64,000 nt of DNA from Ceratothoa steindachneri (Eukaryota > Arthropoda > Malacostraca > Isopoda > Cymothoidae), in the NCBI GenBank assembly GCA_963969495.1, contig OZ018331.1, positions 150,286,761 through 150,350,760 of the forward strand, in the 5' to 3' direction. The notes beneath the pieces are model-generated. The model had not been told where the DNA came from. It saw nothing but the letters and a program-made list of their open reading frames with translations, and ran no database searches. Positions 41,995 through 53,091 of this stretch are shown in pieces; the stretch's first letter is position 1, and each line of letters begins with the position of its first letter. A program made the position numbers and the translations under genes.

Positions 41995-42849
41995 TGTGGT
42001 GGGGCGAATGTGAGTGTGTGTAAAAGGGCCATTCTCCCACCCCTTTTCTCAGTACCCTCTCCCTCCCTCTGTAAGAATGTGTGTGAATGGGAATGAGTTT
42101 GTTTTATTTTTGTTTATTTCATGTATAAAATGATAACCATGTTTTTCTTTCTTTCCAGGCGTTATTCTGGAAAGATAGTAGCTAATTTTGAGATATCACT
42201 ATAATAAGATTGTACTTTGCTTAAATTAATCTTTTATCAAAGCGTTATTCTGGAAAGATAGTAGCTAATTTTGAGATATCACTATAATAATATTGTACTT
42301 TGCTTAAAATAAACTTTTATCAAAGCGTCATATTCTGGAAAGAGAGAGTGGAAGTGTGGACTGGTAGCAAGAGGGGTTCTATAGACGAGTGCTCCACCCA
42401 GCCCTGAGAGGAGGGCTTTCGTGCCTCGCCAACCACCTGAACCGCCATACCCGCCTTCGTTGACAATCCTGCCTCCTTCTAAGTTAGCCAACTACCACCC
42501 ACCTCCAGCAAGTGATAGCGCGTGCCCCCTTTTCGTTCGGTTGTGGTTGTGTTTTTTTGTTTTGTGTAGAATATAAGTAAATTGTTGTATCCGCCGGTTA
42601 TAAGATTCTCGTTTGGTATCGTATTTTGATTGGGGAATTTAGCCTCATTTTGAAGTGTGCACACTTCCCTAGTAAATATAAAATTGTTGTAAATATAAAC
42701 TGTAACTATCATTGTATTTTTTTTGTAAGTAAAGGGACTGTATATACAATCCGTTTTATTCTCCCTCGATTTCTCACGTCCGGACAGTGTAGGAAGTGGG
42801 TTGGATCGATTATCGATTGGGATTAGAGATCTATTTTCGGCCCGCTACA
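41995..42849 (+). repeat. E1 3' LTR
   Basis: 855 bp, matching the 5' LTR except for about six substitutions found by eye (for example GAATGGG/GAATGAG and CACATCC/CACGTCC). Ends GCTACA, followed by the GTAG duplication and resumption of E0 pol. Confidence 0.95.
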
Positions 42850-45800
42850 GTAGGATTGCAAGGACTTTGGAAGATTTGAGTGACTTTGACTATGTGATTG
42901 AGTATGTGCCTGGTGAACGGAATGGAGTGGCTGATTTGATGTCAAGGTATCCTGGTACGAATGATGAAAATGTGTGTGGAGTGAGTGAACCTGAGTATTT
43001 GCTGAAAGGGATTATGAATGGAAAGGAGAGTAAGGGTGGTGGTGATTCCTTGATTGAGTGTATGGAATGGTTTGCAAGATTTGAAGAGTGATGGAGTAGA
43101 CGTGAGAGTGCCCGATAGTGTAGATGACTTAAGAAAGGAGGTAATGAGTGAAGTATGTAGGAAGCCTGAAAGCATTGGTATGGGAAGGGTGCGGAACTTC
43201 ATGAAAGAATTGAGAGCGATGTGTATGCAAGGGGTCCCGCCATTTCAGGAAGTGTTGATTGTAGTGAGTCGTTTGTATGGAGTGATTGTTTATGTGCACT
43301 TTGGTGGTGAGAGGTCGATTGTGTACAAAGATGAGAAAATGAAGGGTTTGAATGCTAGTGTGGTGCATCTGCAGTGTTTGAGCAGTGTGCACTACAATTG
43401 GGTGATTAAAAAGTGTTCATATATGAGAGAGAAGAATGATTGTTTGGATGAAGATGAGTGATGATGTGGGAGTTGATGATGGTGTAGATGTCAGTGCTGA
43501 TGTTGGTGTGCTTGTTCCTTCTGTGTATTGCGAACATGGTGGACCTGATATGATGGAAGCGAGAGTGAAAGTCGGTGAAAGGTTCTTCTGTGGTTTGATT
43601 GATAATGGTGCACAAGTGTCATTAGTGAATGAAAGGATTCTGAGTAAGTATGATGAGTTTAGATGTTGCGAGCGTTAGCCTGTGAAGTTACGGATAAGTA
43701 GATTGGGGAATGGAATAATAGTAGCATGGGAACAGGTTATTCTGAGTTAGTTTGGGCATTGGTGTGAATGTGAAGCATAAGAACATAAGTTCATAAGAAA
43801 AGAAGGAGACTGCAAAAGACCATTCATGGCCTACACTTGGCAGCTCCTGTAGAGCGAATTAAGACTTAAGCATGAATTAAGCATGACTTTGTGATTCTGA
43901 AAGATGAGCAAATGCCGTGTTGTTTCTTGCTTGGTGTAGACTTTATGAGATTGAATGATTTGTCTTTGGATGCTGATAAGGATTGTATTATGAAAGGTGA
44001 ATGTGAGGTGATGAGGTTGAATGAGTGTGCGAAGAATGTTGTCAAATTTTGCGGTATGATTGAATTGGTCATGGATGATGAGAATGAGATTTTAAGTGAT
44101 GATGATATTCTGGAAATGCAAGAGATGTGTCCTTTTGTCAGTGAGTTGAAGAGTTGTGTAATGATGCGTGTTGATTTGAATAAATGGCCTGAGTGTTTGA
44201 GTGATTTTGAAAGGTATGCTAAGGATTTTGTTGTTTGTATGGATGTTGTATATTTTGTGAGGCATATGAAGTGTGGTGATGATATGTATATACCTGTGAT
44301 GTCCTTGGTTGGTATAATTGGTCTGGTGAAGGTTGTGCATGATAATTATGGGTATATGGGTAAGTTTAAGCTGTGGGAATATATGAAGGGGCATGTGTTC
44401 CATCCATTTCTGAGAACTGTTGTGAATGATGTTGCAACTACATGTGAAAGGTGTCAGAAATGAAAGGTGCAAGGTGTGCATTATGAAACCACCGATGTTG
44501 AAAGTTGATGCAAAAGAACAATTTGAATTGGTAGTGATTGGAAACGTAGAAGATGTCTGAGTGATAATGGGCCTGAATTTGTAGAAGTGTTTGAATGGAT
44601 GTTGAGAGAGAATGGTGTGGAGAATGTGAGAACGATTCCATATGTACCATCTTCAAATGGGTTGGCCGAATGTATGATAAGAACCTTGTGTAAGATGCTG
44701 AGAATGATGAGTACGACATTGAATGACTGGGATGTATGGCTGGGAAGAGTGTTGTGGGCGTATAATTTGACTGTGCATAGTGCAACTAGAAAGTCCCTGT
44801 GTCAGTTTGTGATGAATTTTGAAAGGCGAGTGAAAGATAGGTTTCGTTTGAGTGAAAGTGAGCAGAGTGTATGGCGTGAGGCACATGAAAAGTTCCGTTC
44901 ATTTGAATTAGGTGCAAAAGTATTGAAGGGGAAAGAAGTGAAGGGTAGGTTGAATGTGTCAAAGATGAGTGAAAAGTTTGATGAACCTTATAGAGTTGTG
45001 AGAGTTTGGGAAAATGGGGTGATGTATGTTTTGGAGAGTTTGAATGACAGTATGACTGAGAGAGTGTGGGCTCATCAGAGTCAGTTGAGGAGATGGAGAG
45101 AACCTCCTGACTACCTGGTGAGTCATCCAGTGTATGAACTGTGCAGAGAAAGAGGTAAAGTGCATGATGATGAGATTGAATGTGATAGTATGGATCTGTA
45201 TGGAAAAGAGTTTGTCTTGGTCTCAAGGAGTAGAAAGCGTACAAAGAAGAGTGAAAGGAAGAATGCAAGTACGAATGAAAGTAAGTCTGAGCAGAGTCTT
45301 TCTGGTATGGGGGAGCTTGAGATAGAGATTGAGTGTTTGCACAAGCAGGTGAGTGATTTGGCTGGTGTAAGTAGACGAGTGAGTGAGCTGCCTGTGCCTG
45401 ATTTTTTTTTATTTTGGGTAGAGTATGAATGATAGTGTGTTTGGGCAGAATCAAGCTAGTCTGGCTGATTTTTCGGGTTTTACGAATGGTAATAGTAGGG
45501 GTGAGTTTGATGCAGTGAATGATGAAGTGGCTGATTTTTCAGGTTTCTGGTGGGAACCATTTGAAGGGGTTTCCGGTGTAACCGCTGAGAGTAAAGGGGA
45601 TGTGAGTGATTTGTCTGTTTCACAAGAGTGTACCTTGAGTTGGATGAGAGCTGTGAGTGAGGAGCTGATGAATGGGGGTATGAAGAGTGAAGGTTCTGAA
45701 CAGAAGATTATGAAAGAGTTCTGTCATGAGATGGGAGAACTGTTAATGAAGGGACTAAGAGTATGGTGGACGATATGATCAAAAGTGACAATGAGACTGA

Positions 45801-45912
45801 CAGGACAACTGATGAACAACCACGAAAGATTGCTATGCGTAGCCATGGGCCACTAGACGAGTGTGAATGGATGCAGAAGGATGCGATTGAGTATAAAAGG
45901 TACCGTGAGTAA
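42850..45912 (+). pseudogene. E0 pol, 3' part (OTU-like, PR2, integrase, tail)
   Basis: Resumes E0 exactly where E1 cut it, with RIARTLEDLSDFDYVIEY. Same order as E1: OTU-like domain (GGGDSL at about 43038, HYNWV at about 43392), PR2 with DNG instead of DTG (about 43600), zinc finger, integrase core and tail with DFSGF motifs. Breaks: frameshifts near 43060 and 43460, TAG at 43677, a 105-bp insertion at 43777-43881, TGA near 44461, and a deletion of about 150 bp near 44540 that removes the first catalytic Asp of integrase. Not functional. Confidence 0.88.
43777..43881 (-). mobile_element. Micro-insertion of a LINE 3' tail with AAGCAT duplication
   Basis: About 105 bp interrupting E0 PR2, absent from E1. 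It holds GAACATAAG repeats and the text CAAAAGACCATTCATGGCC, identical to the 3' end of LINE G (56353-56420). AAGCAT occurs on both sides and fits a target-site duplication. It is the shortest 5'-truncated LINE copy in the window. Confidence 0.85.
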
Positions 45913-45966
45913 GGATTGAGAGTGTATTGTGAGTGACTGTGGTCGAATGGCTTAAGGAAGGAGGGG

Positions 45967-46857
45967 TGTGGTGGAATGAATGTGAGTGTGTGTGTGAAGG
46001 GCCATTCTCCCACCTTTTCCCAATACCCGGTGGAACGAATGTGAGTGTGTGTGTGAAGGGCCATTCTCCAACCTTTTCCCAATACCCTCTCCCTCCCTCT
46101 GTAAGAATGTGTGTGAATGGGTTTGTTGTTTTTTTTTAATTGATTTCCATGTTATTATTAAATGGGGTTTTTTTCTTTCTTTCCAGGCGCCATATTCTGG
46201 AAAGATAGAGTAATCTTGTAAATTACCCCTGTATTCAAAACTAACTATTTATTATTGTTAATTAATAAAGGCCAATAGTATTTGACAAAGGTTCAAGGCC
46301 GTGTTCTGTCTTACTTGTTGAGTTTAAAATAGTATAGCTTTAATGAAGGAGGGCTTATAATAGTCACACGCAAGCATAAGGTCACTTATCTTCCATCAAG
46401 CTCAGAGGCGCCACTTGTTTGTAAGTCCTAGGCATTTTTCTCGCTCGAGTGGCGGCTGGCAGGAAGTCTCCCCCCCCCCTTTGTACCATGTGAGGCCTTT
46501 CTTTTTGTTATTTATATATTGACTGTTGTAGTCCGGATATTTCTTGGGGTTGTTCGATTTTGCATAGAATTGTTTCTTAGGATTGATTGATTGCTAAAAT
46601 TTATAAATAGGATTTATTTATCTTTTTTGATTCCATACATATAGGAAATTTAGCTGTATATTTTTTTTGTGAATAGTAACGAGATCTCCAATTTAATCAC
46701 CCCTCTCTATTTTAAATATTAGGGTAATTTTTTTTTTTTTGTTGGTAAAGGACTGTACATACAATCTGTTTCATTCTCCTTCAATTTCTCACGTACGGAT
46801 TAGTGTAGGAAGCGGGTTGGATCGATTGGGGTTAGTCTAGATTTTCGGCCCGCTACA
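45967..46857 (+). repeat. E0 3' LTR, divergent from its 5' LTR
   Basis: Begins TGTGGTGG after the polypurine tract and ends GCTACA, 891 bp. A 59-bp tandem duplication lies near its start (45970-46028 and 46029-46087). Only the outermost parts match the 5' LTR of E0; the central 600 bp or so is a different sequence. It is followed directly by a truncated LTR of E2. Confidence 0.87.
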
Positions 46858-47139
46858 CCGTTACCGCATTTGGATCTGCAACTACTACTCCTACTACCTA
46901 GTTACTATTTCATAATTACCAACTGGACAAAGGCCTACATAGCACATACTAAAGTAACTTACCTACCTGACTCTACTGATGTGAACTCTGGACTTACTGA
47001 TTCAGTAGTGTGTGAGGTTTGAGTTCATCGTTATCTAAGGTGAGTTGTACTCGTCTATTGAATTGTAATTATCATATGTGTCTGTTGAACCCAAATGGTA
47101 GACTTGGCTACTAATATCTATTTTACATGGGCTCTCACA
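46858..47139 (+). repeat. E2 5' LTR, truncated at its start
   Basis: Matches 55630-55950 from GGATCTGCAACTACT to GGGCTCTCACA. The upstream part is missing where the E0 LTR ends. The following TAGTAGCGATGAGG may be a degraded primer binding site. Confidence 0.85.
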
Positions 47140-47339
47140 TAGTAGCGATGAGGTATTCTTTCTTATGGCTAGAATAATTGTGTTTATGTCCTGAAACTTA
47201 TGTGTTGACAGTCTCTGTTGTTCTTAGCTGTGCATCGTGTGAACTAGGTTTTGCTGTTCATTCATCTTTGACCTAGGTTACCTATTTTCTATCTTGTAAG
47301 TACATTTTCTATATTTGTGTACTTGTGCTTGTATTAACT

Positions 47340-48154
47340 ATGGCTCAAATAGGCAGCATAGCGCTTTTTGATGACTCTATTGAAGATTTTGACACATACT
47401 GCTCATGTGTTGATTTCTACTTCATAGCCAATAAAATCAAAGATGAGCAGAAGAAGGCAGTGTTCATTACACTTCTGGGGTCTAAAATCTTTTCTTTGCT
47501 TCAAAACCTGGTGGCACCAAACAAGCTAACTGAAGCCACCTATGATGAAATTGTAACTGCACTCACGAACCATTTCAAACCTAAAGTTGTCATAATCTAT
47601 GAGAGGTTCAAATTTCACACTAGATCTCAGGATCAGGGCCAGTCTGTGGCTGACTTTGTAGCTGGTTTCAAGAGCTATGCCCGCAGATGTGAGTTTGGCA
47701 CCTCACTTGATATGTTGCGAGACCATTTTGTGGTGGGTTTACAAGATGAAGCTACCCAACGTGCTCTGCTAACTGAGACAGATTTAGACTTTCAGAAAGC
47801 TGTGAGTATAGCCACTGCTAGAGATACTGCAGCCAGAGATGTTAGGGAGATGGGTCATGGACACGCTACCCCTGCCTATGCTACGGACTATTCTACTAAT
47901 CGAGGCAGAGATAGACCTACTAGTGCAGGCAGTTCTAATGCTAACAATACTTTTTGCCTAGCACTTCATGCTCAGGGTGTGGCAAGATGCATTGGAGGAG
48001 GGATTGTCCATGGAAGGACAAAGAATGCTTCAAGTGTGGGAAAAAGGGGCACTTGAAAAATTTTTGTAGGAATCCTTCCTCTTCACCTAAAAAACCTCAG
48101 GTTAAATCTAACAAAAAGTCCCAAGCTACTAGTAGTCTCGGCTCCCCAGTCTGA
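47340..48154 (+). pseudogene. E2 gag, frameshifted before the zinc knuckles
   Basis: Start at ATG 47340 (MAQIGSIALFDDSIEDF). Capsid-like domain with VFITLLGSKIFSLLQNL, HFKPKVVIIYERFKF, and GQSVADFVAGFKSYARRC followed by LRDHFVVGLQDEATQRALL. These are typical of metazoan gypsy Gags. A frameshift near 47970 separates it from two knuckles, CSGCGKMHWRRDC (CX2CX3HX4C) and CFKCGKKGHLKNFC (CX2CX4HX4C). The frame ends at 48154. Confidence 0.9.
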
Positions 48155-48158
48155 GCAA

Positions 48159-48956
48159 ATGCAAAATAAAAACTTTGCCTCTACTTCTAACTATAACATA
48201 CCTTCAAATGATTATAACAATTATATTTTTAAAACTGAGAGTACAAATACTATTACTGCTCCTATTACTAGAAAGATTTTTATTAATGGTGTACCTCTAA
48301 CTATGGATTTAGACACTGGAGCAGCTAGATATCTAATAAGTAACTATCTACATATCTATGTTTGGGTCAGCCGCCCCACTCACCATACCACTAAAACTAG
48401 GCTACATGCTTATGGGGCATGTACCGTTAGCAGTCAAGGGGAGATACAAGTAAATGTTGCTGTGACTCCAGGTCAAAGTCAGAGAAGCTGCCCTTATTGT
48501 CGTTGATGGCAATGGACCCGCACTTATGGGTCGTGATATGCTCAACCTGCTCAATATTTCTAATTTTTCTATTAACAAGACTTCTATTGCTTCATCTTTT
48601 GTCAAATTGTTTCCTGATTTGTTTGCACCAGGGTTAGGATGTTTTTCAGACAGGAAGGTTTCTCTGTCCGTGAATCTGAATGTGGCTCCTAAATTTTGCA
48701 AGCCACGGACAGTGCCCTTTTCACTAAGAGATAAGGTGGAAGCAGAGCTCAAGAGGTTGGAGGAGGAGGACATCATTTCTCCTGTTCCCTATTCTAAGTG
48801 GGCAGCTGCAATTGTGCCAGTGTTGAAACTTAATGGTACTGTCAGGATTTGCGGCGACTACAAGCTCACTGTCAATCGTGCTCTGACTCTGGATACCTAT
48901 CCTATTCCATGGTTGGAGGATCTGCTGAGTTCACTCTCTGGCGCTAATTTTTTTTA
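48159..48956 (+). pseudogene. E2 pol: protease and RT N-terminal half
   Basis: Protease with FINGVPLTMDLDTGAARYL (DTG). A frame change follows near 48500, then GPALMGRDMLNLLN and RT fingers: FCKPRTVPFSLRDKVEAEL, WAAAIVPVLKLNGTVRICGD and DTYPIPWLEDLLSSLSGANF. The frame stops where the A/T-rich LINE H tail begins. The RT resumes at about 53091 with KLDMSQAYVQLQLDE. Confidence 0.9.
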
Positions 48957-49283
48957 ACATAACATAATTACACGGATGACAAAAGCCACAAGGGCCTATC
49001 AAAGGTCATCCGCCTCCATCAAAACCCACCCACAAAAAGCACCATCACCAGGGGAAGACAAAATCAAAGTCCCCCACAATATAATATAACGGATGACAAA
49101 AGCCACAAGGGCTCATCATAGGTCATCCGAGTCAAGCGGCCTCTTTTTCAAGGCACCCAAACTCCCAGGAAAACTACATCCAGAGGATTGCATCCAGAAA
49201 CAAGGGTATCACCAATCAAGGCTTGTCAAGAACTAAATCATGCAGCTATAGATATATACAAACAATATTAATATATACAAAAC
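48957..49283 (-). other. LINE H 3' UTR and (TTATG)n tail
   Basis: Non-coding. Two similar blocks, each with ATGACAAAAGCCACAAGGG and GGTCATCCG, lie at about 48975-49010 and 49091-49130. On the minus strand it ends in TTATG repeats. A near copy is at 14355-14720. Confidence 0.85.
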
Positions 49284-52187
49284 TTAGGAACCATCACAAC
49301 CTTCCCTTCCCATAAACTCATCCAACCTACTCTTAAATACATTTAGATTTGGACTACCTACTACCCTCTGCGGCAATTTGTTCCAGAAGTCTACCACTCT
49401 ATTGGTGAAAAAATATTTTCTTAAATCCAACCTACACCCTTGCTTTTTAATTTTCAAGTGGTGACCTCTAGTCCGATTTCCATCATCTAACTCAAAAAAC
49501 TTGCTAACATCCAATTTATCTATCCCGGAAAAAATTTTAAACAGCTCAATCATATCCCCTCTCACACACCTCCTTTCGAACGAGAACATATTTAATACCC
49601 TCAGTCTATCTTCATATTCAAGGTGCCTCAGGGAAGGAATAATCTTTGTTGCCCTCCGTTGCACTGACTCAAGAAGGTTAATATCGTGTCTAAAATGTGG
49701 GGACCATGCCTGTATACAGTACTCTAGATGTGGCCTAACATAAGAGTTATAGAGTTTAAGAATAACCTCCTTACTTTTGTAACTGACATTTCTCTTAATA
49801 AAACCCAGCACTCTATTTGCCCTATTTCTTGCTTCAATACACTGCTTAGAAAACCTTAATGACTTATCTATTACTACTCCTAGATCTTTCTCATCCTCTA
49901 CTGAGCTCAGCCAATGCCCATCCATTTCATAGTTAAATTCTCTATTATCTTTTCCCATGTTAATAACTTTGCACTTATCAAGGTTGAAAGTCATTTGCCA
50001 CTTATGTGCCCAGGATAACAATTTATTTAAGTCCCCCTGCACTTTAAAATTATCATCAATATCTTTAACTACAGCTGCTAATTTGGTATCATCCGCAAAA
50101 ATTGACACTTTATTATTAACTGCCTCCCCAAGATCGTTTATATAGATGACAAATAATAATGGACCGAGAACTGATCCCTGAGGAACCCCACTGATAACAT
50201 CCCTCCACTCTGACTTTACACCATTTAGCACTACCCTTTGCTTCCTGTCTTTCAGCCACTCAGCTATCCAATTTGAAACACCCCCACATATCCCAATCAT
50301 TTTTAATTTATGAACTAGTCTCCTGTGTGGTACCTTATCAAATGCTTTACTAAAATCTAAGTAAATTATATCTACATTCTCTCCCTTATCTACTTGATCT
50401 GTTACAAACTGCAGAAAGTCTAGTAAGTTAGTCAAACATGATCTACCTGATCTAAACCCATGCTGAGCATCGCTGATTAACCCCTCCCTCTCTAGATGTT
50501 GGCAAATCCCTTTTTTAACTATTTTCTCAAGAATTTTACAGACTACAGGAGTTAGGCTAACCGGTCTAAAGTTATTTGGATCCTCTTTACTACCCTTCTT
50601 GAAAATGGGGACTACATTCGCTCTCTTCCAATCATCGGGTATTTCTCCATATTCCAATGACCTAGTATATAACTTGTCCAGAGCTATTGAGATACTTTCT
50701 ACCCCTTCTTTAAGTATCCTAGAATGAATATTATCAGGGCCGGAGGCCTTGGTAGTATCTAAATCACCTATTAGTCCTTTTATCATCCTCCGATCCACAC
50801 AAATGTTAGTAAACACCTCTTTTCCTGACCTATGAGTACTATACATAGGACTATTTAGTTTCTCTTTTGTAAATACTGATGCAAAATGACCATTTAGTAC
50901 CTCAACTATTTCCTCATCAGTTTCTCTCACAAACCCTTCATATTTGATAGGTCCTATTTTAACTCTGCCACACTTGTTATTAATTTTATAGTAACTAAAG
51001 AACTTTCTAGGATCTTTGTTGCTATCCTGAGCTAATTTAATTTCTGACACCCTTTTGTTCTTCTTTATAATCTTATTTAACTCATTCCTAGCCATTCTAT
51101 AATCACTTAAATTTTGAATATTATTTTCTACCTGTAATTTTTTATATGCCCTTTTCTTCTCTGAAATTTTTCTAGCTATCTCCTGATTCCACCATAATGG
51201 TTTCCTACTTTTGTTCCTAATGGCCTTCATTGGGATACATTGTTCTTGGACTACATTTATTATATGCTTGAAAGTATCCCACATCCCATAAGCATTTTTA
51301 CCTCTGAATTCTATATCCCAGTCTACCAAATTTAGCAAGCTTCGAAGTTTTACATAATCTCCCTTATGAAAATTTGGAACTTTTTCAGCATTCTCAGTTA
51401 TTTTACCCTTCTCAATTCCCAAGTTAAAACGAACTATCTGATGGTCACTATTTCCCAATGCTTCCCCAACAGTCAATTCTTGAACTAAATGATCACTGTT
51501 AGAAAGTACTAAATCTAATATATTGTCCCCCCTCGTTGAATCATTAACAAATTGATTCAAAAAATTATCCTCAAAGCATTCTATGAACCTGCCACTTGTT
51601 CTATCCCTACCTATCATATTTTCCCAGTCCACAGAGTTTAAGTTGAAGTCCCCAATAATAACTGCATCTGTTTCACATCCCTTACTTATTTCCCTTATCA
51701 TTAGTTCATCTATATCATCAGTCTGCCCAGGTGGCCTGTAAAAAGCTCCCAAATGCACCATTCTATTTTTACTGAACCTAATATCTATCCAAAGTGACTC
51801 AACTCCATCCTGCTTTATTGAAGTATTTAAACTTGAAACAATGTTGTTTTTTATATAGATAATTATTCCTCCACCAATCCTACCTGTCCTTTGACTAATG
51901 TACATATTATAGCCCTGAAAATCAAATTCACTTATAGTGTCACTAAATTCTATTTCATTAACCCATGATTCAGTAACGCATAATATATCTATATCCTCAT
52001 TGCTAATATAACTAAATAGCTCATCCTTCTTGTTTCTAAGACTACGAGCATTTGTATAGAAACAATTTAACCCCCCTATCCCTGAAGCACCTCTTGAAAC
52101 TTGAATGACCTCACCTCTATCGCCTTGGAACCTATTTCTGTTATCTGCCAAGTCCATTCTACTTTCAGTACTATAATGTCCTCTCAT
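49284..52187 (-). CDS. LINE H ORF2, intact endonuclease-RT, 967 aa
   Basis: Uninterrupted ORF with start ATG 52187, 23 bp after the ORF1 stop. The endonuclease (about 35-265) has LNCFYTNARSLRNKKDEL, DILCVTESWVNEI (catalytic Glu), GAFYRPPG, VIIGDFNLNSVDW and ALGNSDHQIVRF (SDH). RT (about 480-760): FKKGSKEDPNNFRPVSL, QHGFRSGRSCLTNLLDF, YLDFSKAFDKVPHRRL, SGVPQGSVLGPLLF and IFADDTKLA with both Asp. C-terminal thumb: RPHLEYCIQAWSPHF, SVQRRATKIIPSLRHL. All catalytic motifs are present, so the enzyme could be functional, although this copy lacks a full 5' end. It nicks DNA and primes cDNA at the break. Confidence 0.95.
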   Translation of the reverse strand: MRGHYSTESRMDLADNRNRFQGDRGEVIQVSRGASGIGGLNCFYTNARSLRNKKDELFSYISNEDIDILCVTESWVNEIEFSDTISEFDFQGYNMYISQRTGRIGGGIIIYIKNNIVSSLNTSIKQDGVESLWIDIRFSKNRMVHLGAFYRPPGQTDDIDELMIREISKGCETDAVIIGDFNLNSVDWENMIGRDRTSGRFIECFEDNFLNQFVNDSTRGDNILDLVLSNSDHLVQELTVGEALGNSDHQIVRFNLGIEKGKITENAEKVPNFHKGDYVKLRSLLNLVDWDIEFRGKNAYGMWDTFKHIINVVQEQCIPMKAIRNKSRKPLWWNQEIARKISEKKRAYKKLQVENNIQNLSDYRMARNELNKIIKKNKRVSEIKLAQDSNKDPRKFFSYYKINNKCGRVKIGPIKYEGFVRETDEEIVEVLNGHFASVFTKEKLNSPMYSTHRSGKEVFTNICVDRRMIKGLIGDLDTTKASGPDNIHSRILKEGVESISIALDKLYTRSLEYGEIPDDWKRANVVPIFKKGSKEDPNNFRPVSLTPVVCKILEKIVKKGICQHLEREGLISDAQHGFRSGRSCLTNLLDFLQFVTDQVDKGENVDIIYLDFSKAFDKVPHRRLVHKLKMIGICGGVSNWIAEWLKDRKQRVVLNGVKSEWRDVISGVPQGSVLGPLLFVIYINDLGEAVNNKVSIFADDTKLAAVVKDIDDNFKVQGDLNKLLSWAHKWQMTFNLDKCKVINMGKDNREFNYEMDGHWLSSVEDEKDLGVVIDKSLRFSKQCIEARNRANRVLGFIKRNVSYKSKEVILKLYNSYVRPHLEYCIQAWSPHFRHDINLLESVQRRATKIIPSLRHLEYEDRLRVLNMFSFERRCVRGDMIELFKIFSGIDKLDVSKFFELDDGNRTRGHHLKIKKQGCRLDLRKYFFTNRVVDFWNKLPQRVVGSPNLNVFKSRLDEFMGREGCDGS

Positions 52188-52210
52188 AATTCCCTGACCA
52201 CTATTAGTAT

Positions 52211-53091
52211 CTAGTTTCCCGCCCGCAAAGACCTAATAACACGATCATACTCCTCCCACAACACATCTACCCCCCTCCTACTCAAATGCAGTCCATCCAT
52301 CGCATACATTTCTTTCATTCCAACAAACCTATCCCACACATCCACAAACATGACACCTTCCATCTCACACATCCTCCTCACATAATCATTCAGCCCAATT
52401 GCACGAGACATCCATTCTACCCCAACATCCATTCTTGGAAGCACACCTGTCACAACACCTTTCATTCTACTTTCTTTCACCTTTTCAATCAACCTCTTGT
52501 ACCTCTCACGTAACTCACATGCACCCACTTTCTTCACATCATTCACTCCTACATGTGTAATCACAACCGCATCCCTTGCACAGCCAGACACCAGTTCCTC
52601 ATACCTATCAGACAGATCTCTCACTCCAGCACCCGGCAAACACACCCTCAAACCATTCAATCTACTTGCATTCAACTTCCTATCTAAATATCTAACTCGC
52701 GAATCACCCATCACAAGCACTTCAGTCAGACTCCTATTCCTAACCCCCACAGACCTAACTCCATCCCCACTCCTATTCTCATTCAAACTACCAGTCACTC
52801 GAACTCCACCCCCACCCCCATCAGTCATATCACTTCCAGTTACTTCCTCTCTTAGGGCACTGAATCTATTAGTCAAGCTAATAGGATCTGTGTCCCTCTG
52901 ACTCACACACCTATTCTCCCCCTGGCTAACCACCTCAAAAGAGGCAACCCTATTCTCACAAAGAACAGGAGAAGCCTCCCTAGCTTCATGTTTCCTAACC
53001 ACTCTCCACTGTCCCCCATCCTCACTAGGCCTATTTCTAACTAATCTAAGGGGGCTAACTTCACTATCACTAGAACTATCACATCCTACCT
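52211..53091 (-). CDS. LINE H ORF1 with SGNH esterase, 5'-truncated
   Basis: About 290 codons, then stop at 52211. The N-terminal part is Ser/Arg/Glu-rich and unstructured. The SGNH hydrolase fold follows: VLVMGDSRVRYLD (nucleophile Ser), LPGAGVRDLSDRY (Gly block), VVITHVGVNDV (G-x-N-D) and YAMDGLHLSRRGVDVL (Asp and His). Esterase ORF1 proteins are known in CR1-type LINEs. The ATG at 53104 that opens the frame lies in the E2 sequence (antisense of the DMS codons), so it is not the native start; the element is truncated within ORF1. Confidence 0.85.

Larger units (their letters stand above)
33911..42849 (+). mobile_element. E1, nearly intact Ty3/gypsy-like LTR retrotransposon
   Basis: 8939 bp with two 855-bp LTRs, PBS, gag, -1 frameshift signal, pol and polypurine tract. 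It is flanked by the 4-bp duplication GTAG (33907-33910 and 42850-42853). It sits inside the RNase H region of a related element, E0. The LTR pair differs at about six positions by eye, so the insertion is young. The main visible defect is a 2-nt deletion late in integrase near 40836. Pol has an unusual domain order with an OTU-like domain and a second retropepsin before integrase. Confidence 0.95.
48957..53091 (-). mobile_element. CR1-like LINE copy H, inserted into E2 RT
   Basis: About 4.1 kb on the minus strand: esterase ORF1 (5'-truncated), intact ORF2, 3' UTR with paired GATGACAAAAGCCACAAGGG blocks, and a TTATG-repeat tail at 48957-48970. E2 reads GANFF on one side and SKLDMSQAY on the other, so the insertion lies between adjacent RT codons. 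I see no clear target duplication, as is common for CR1. Confidence 0.92.
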
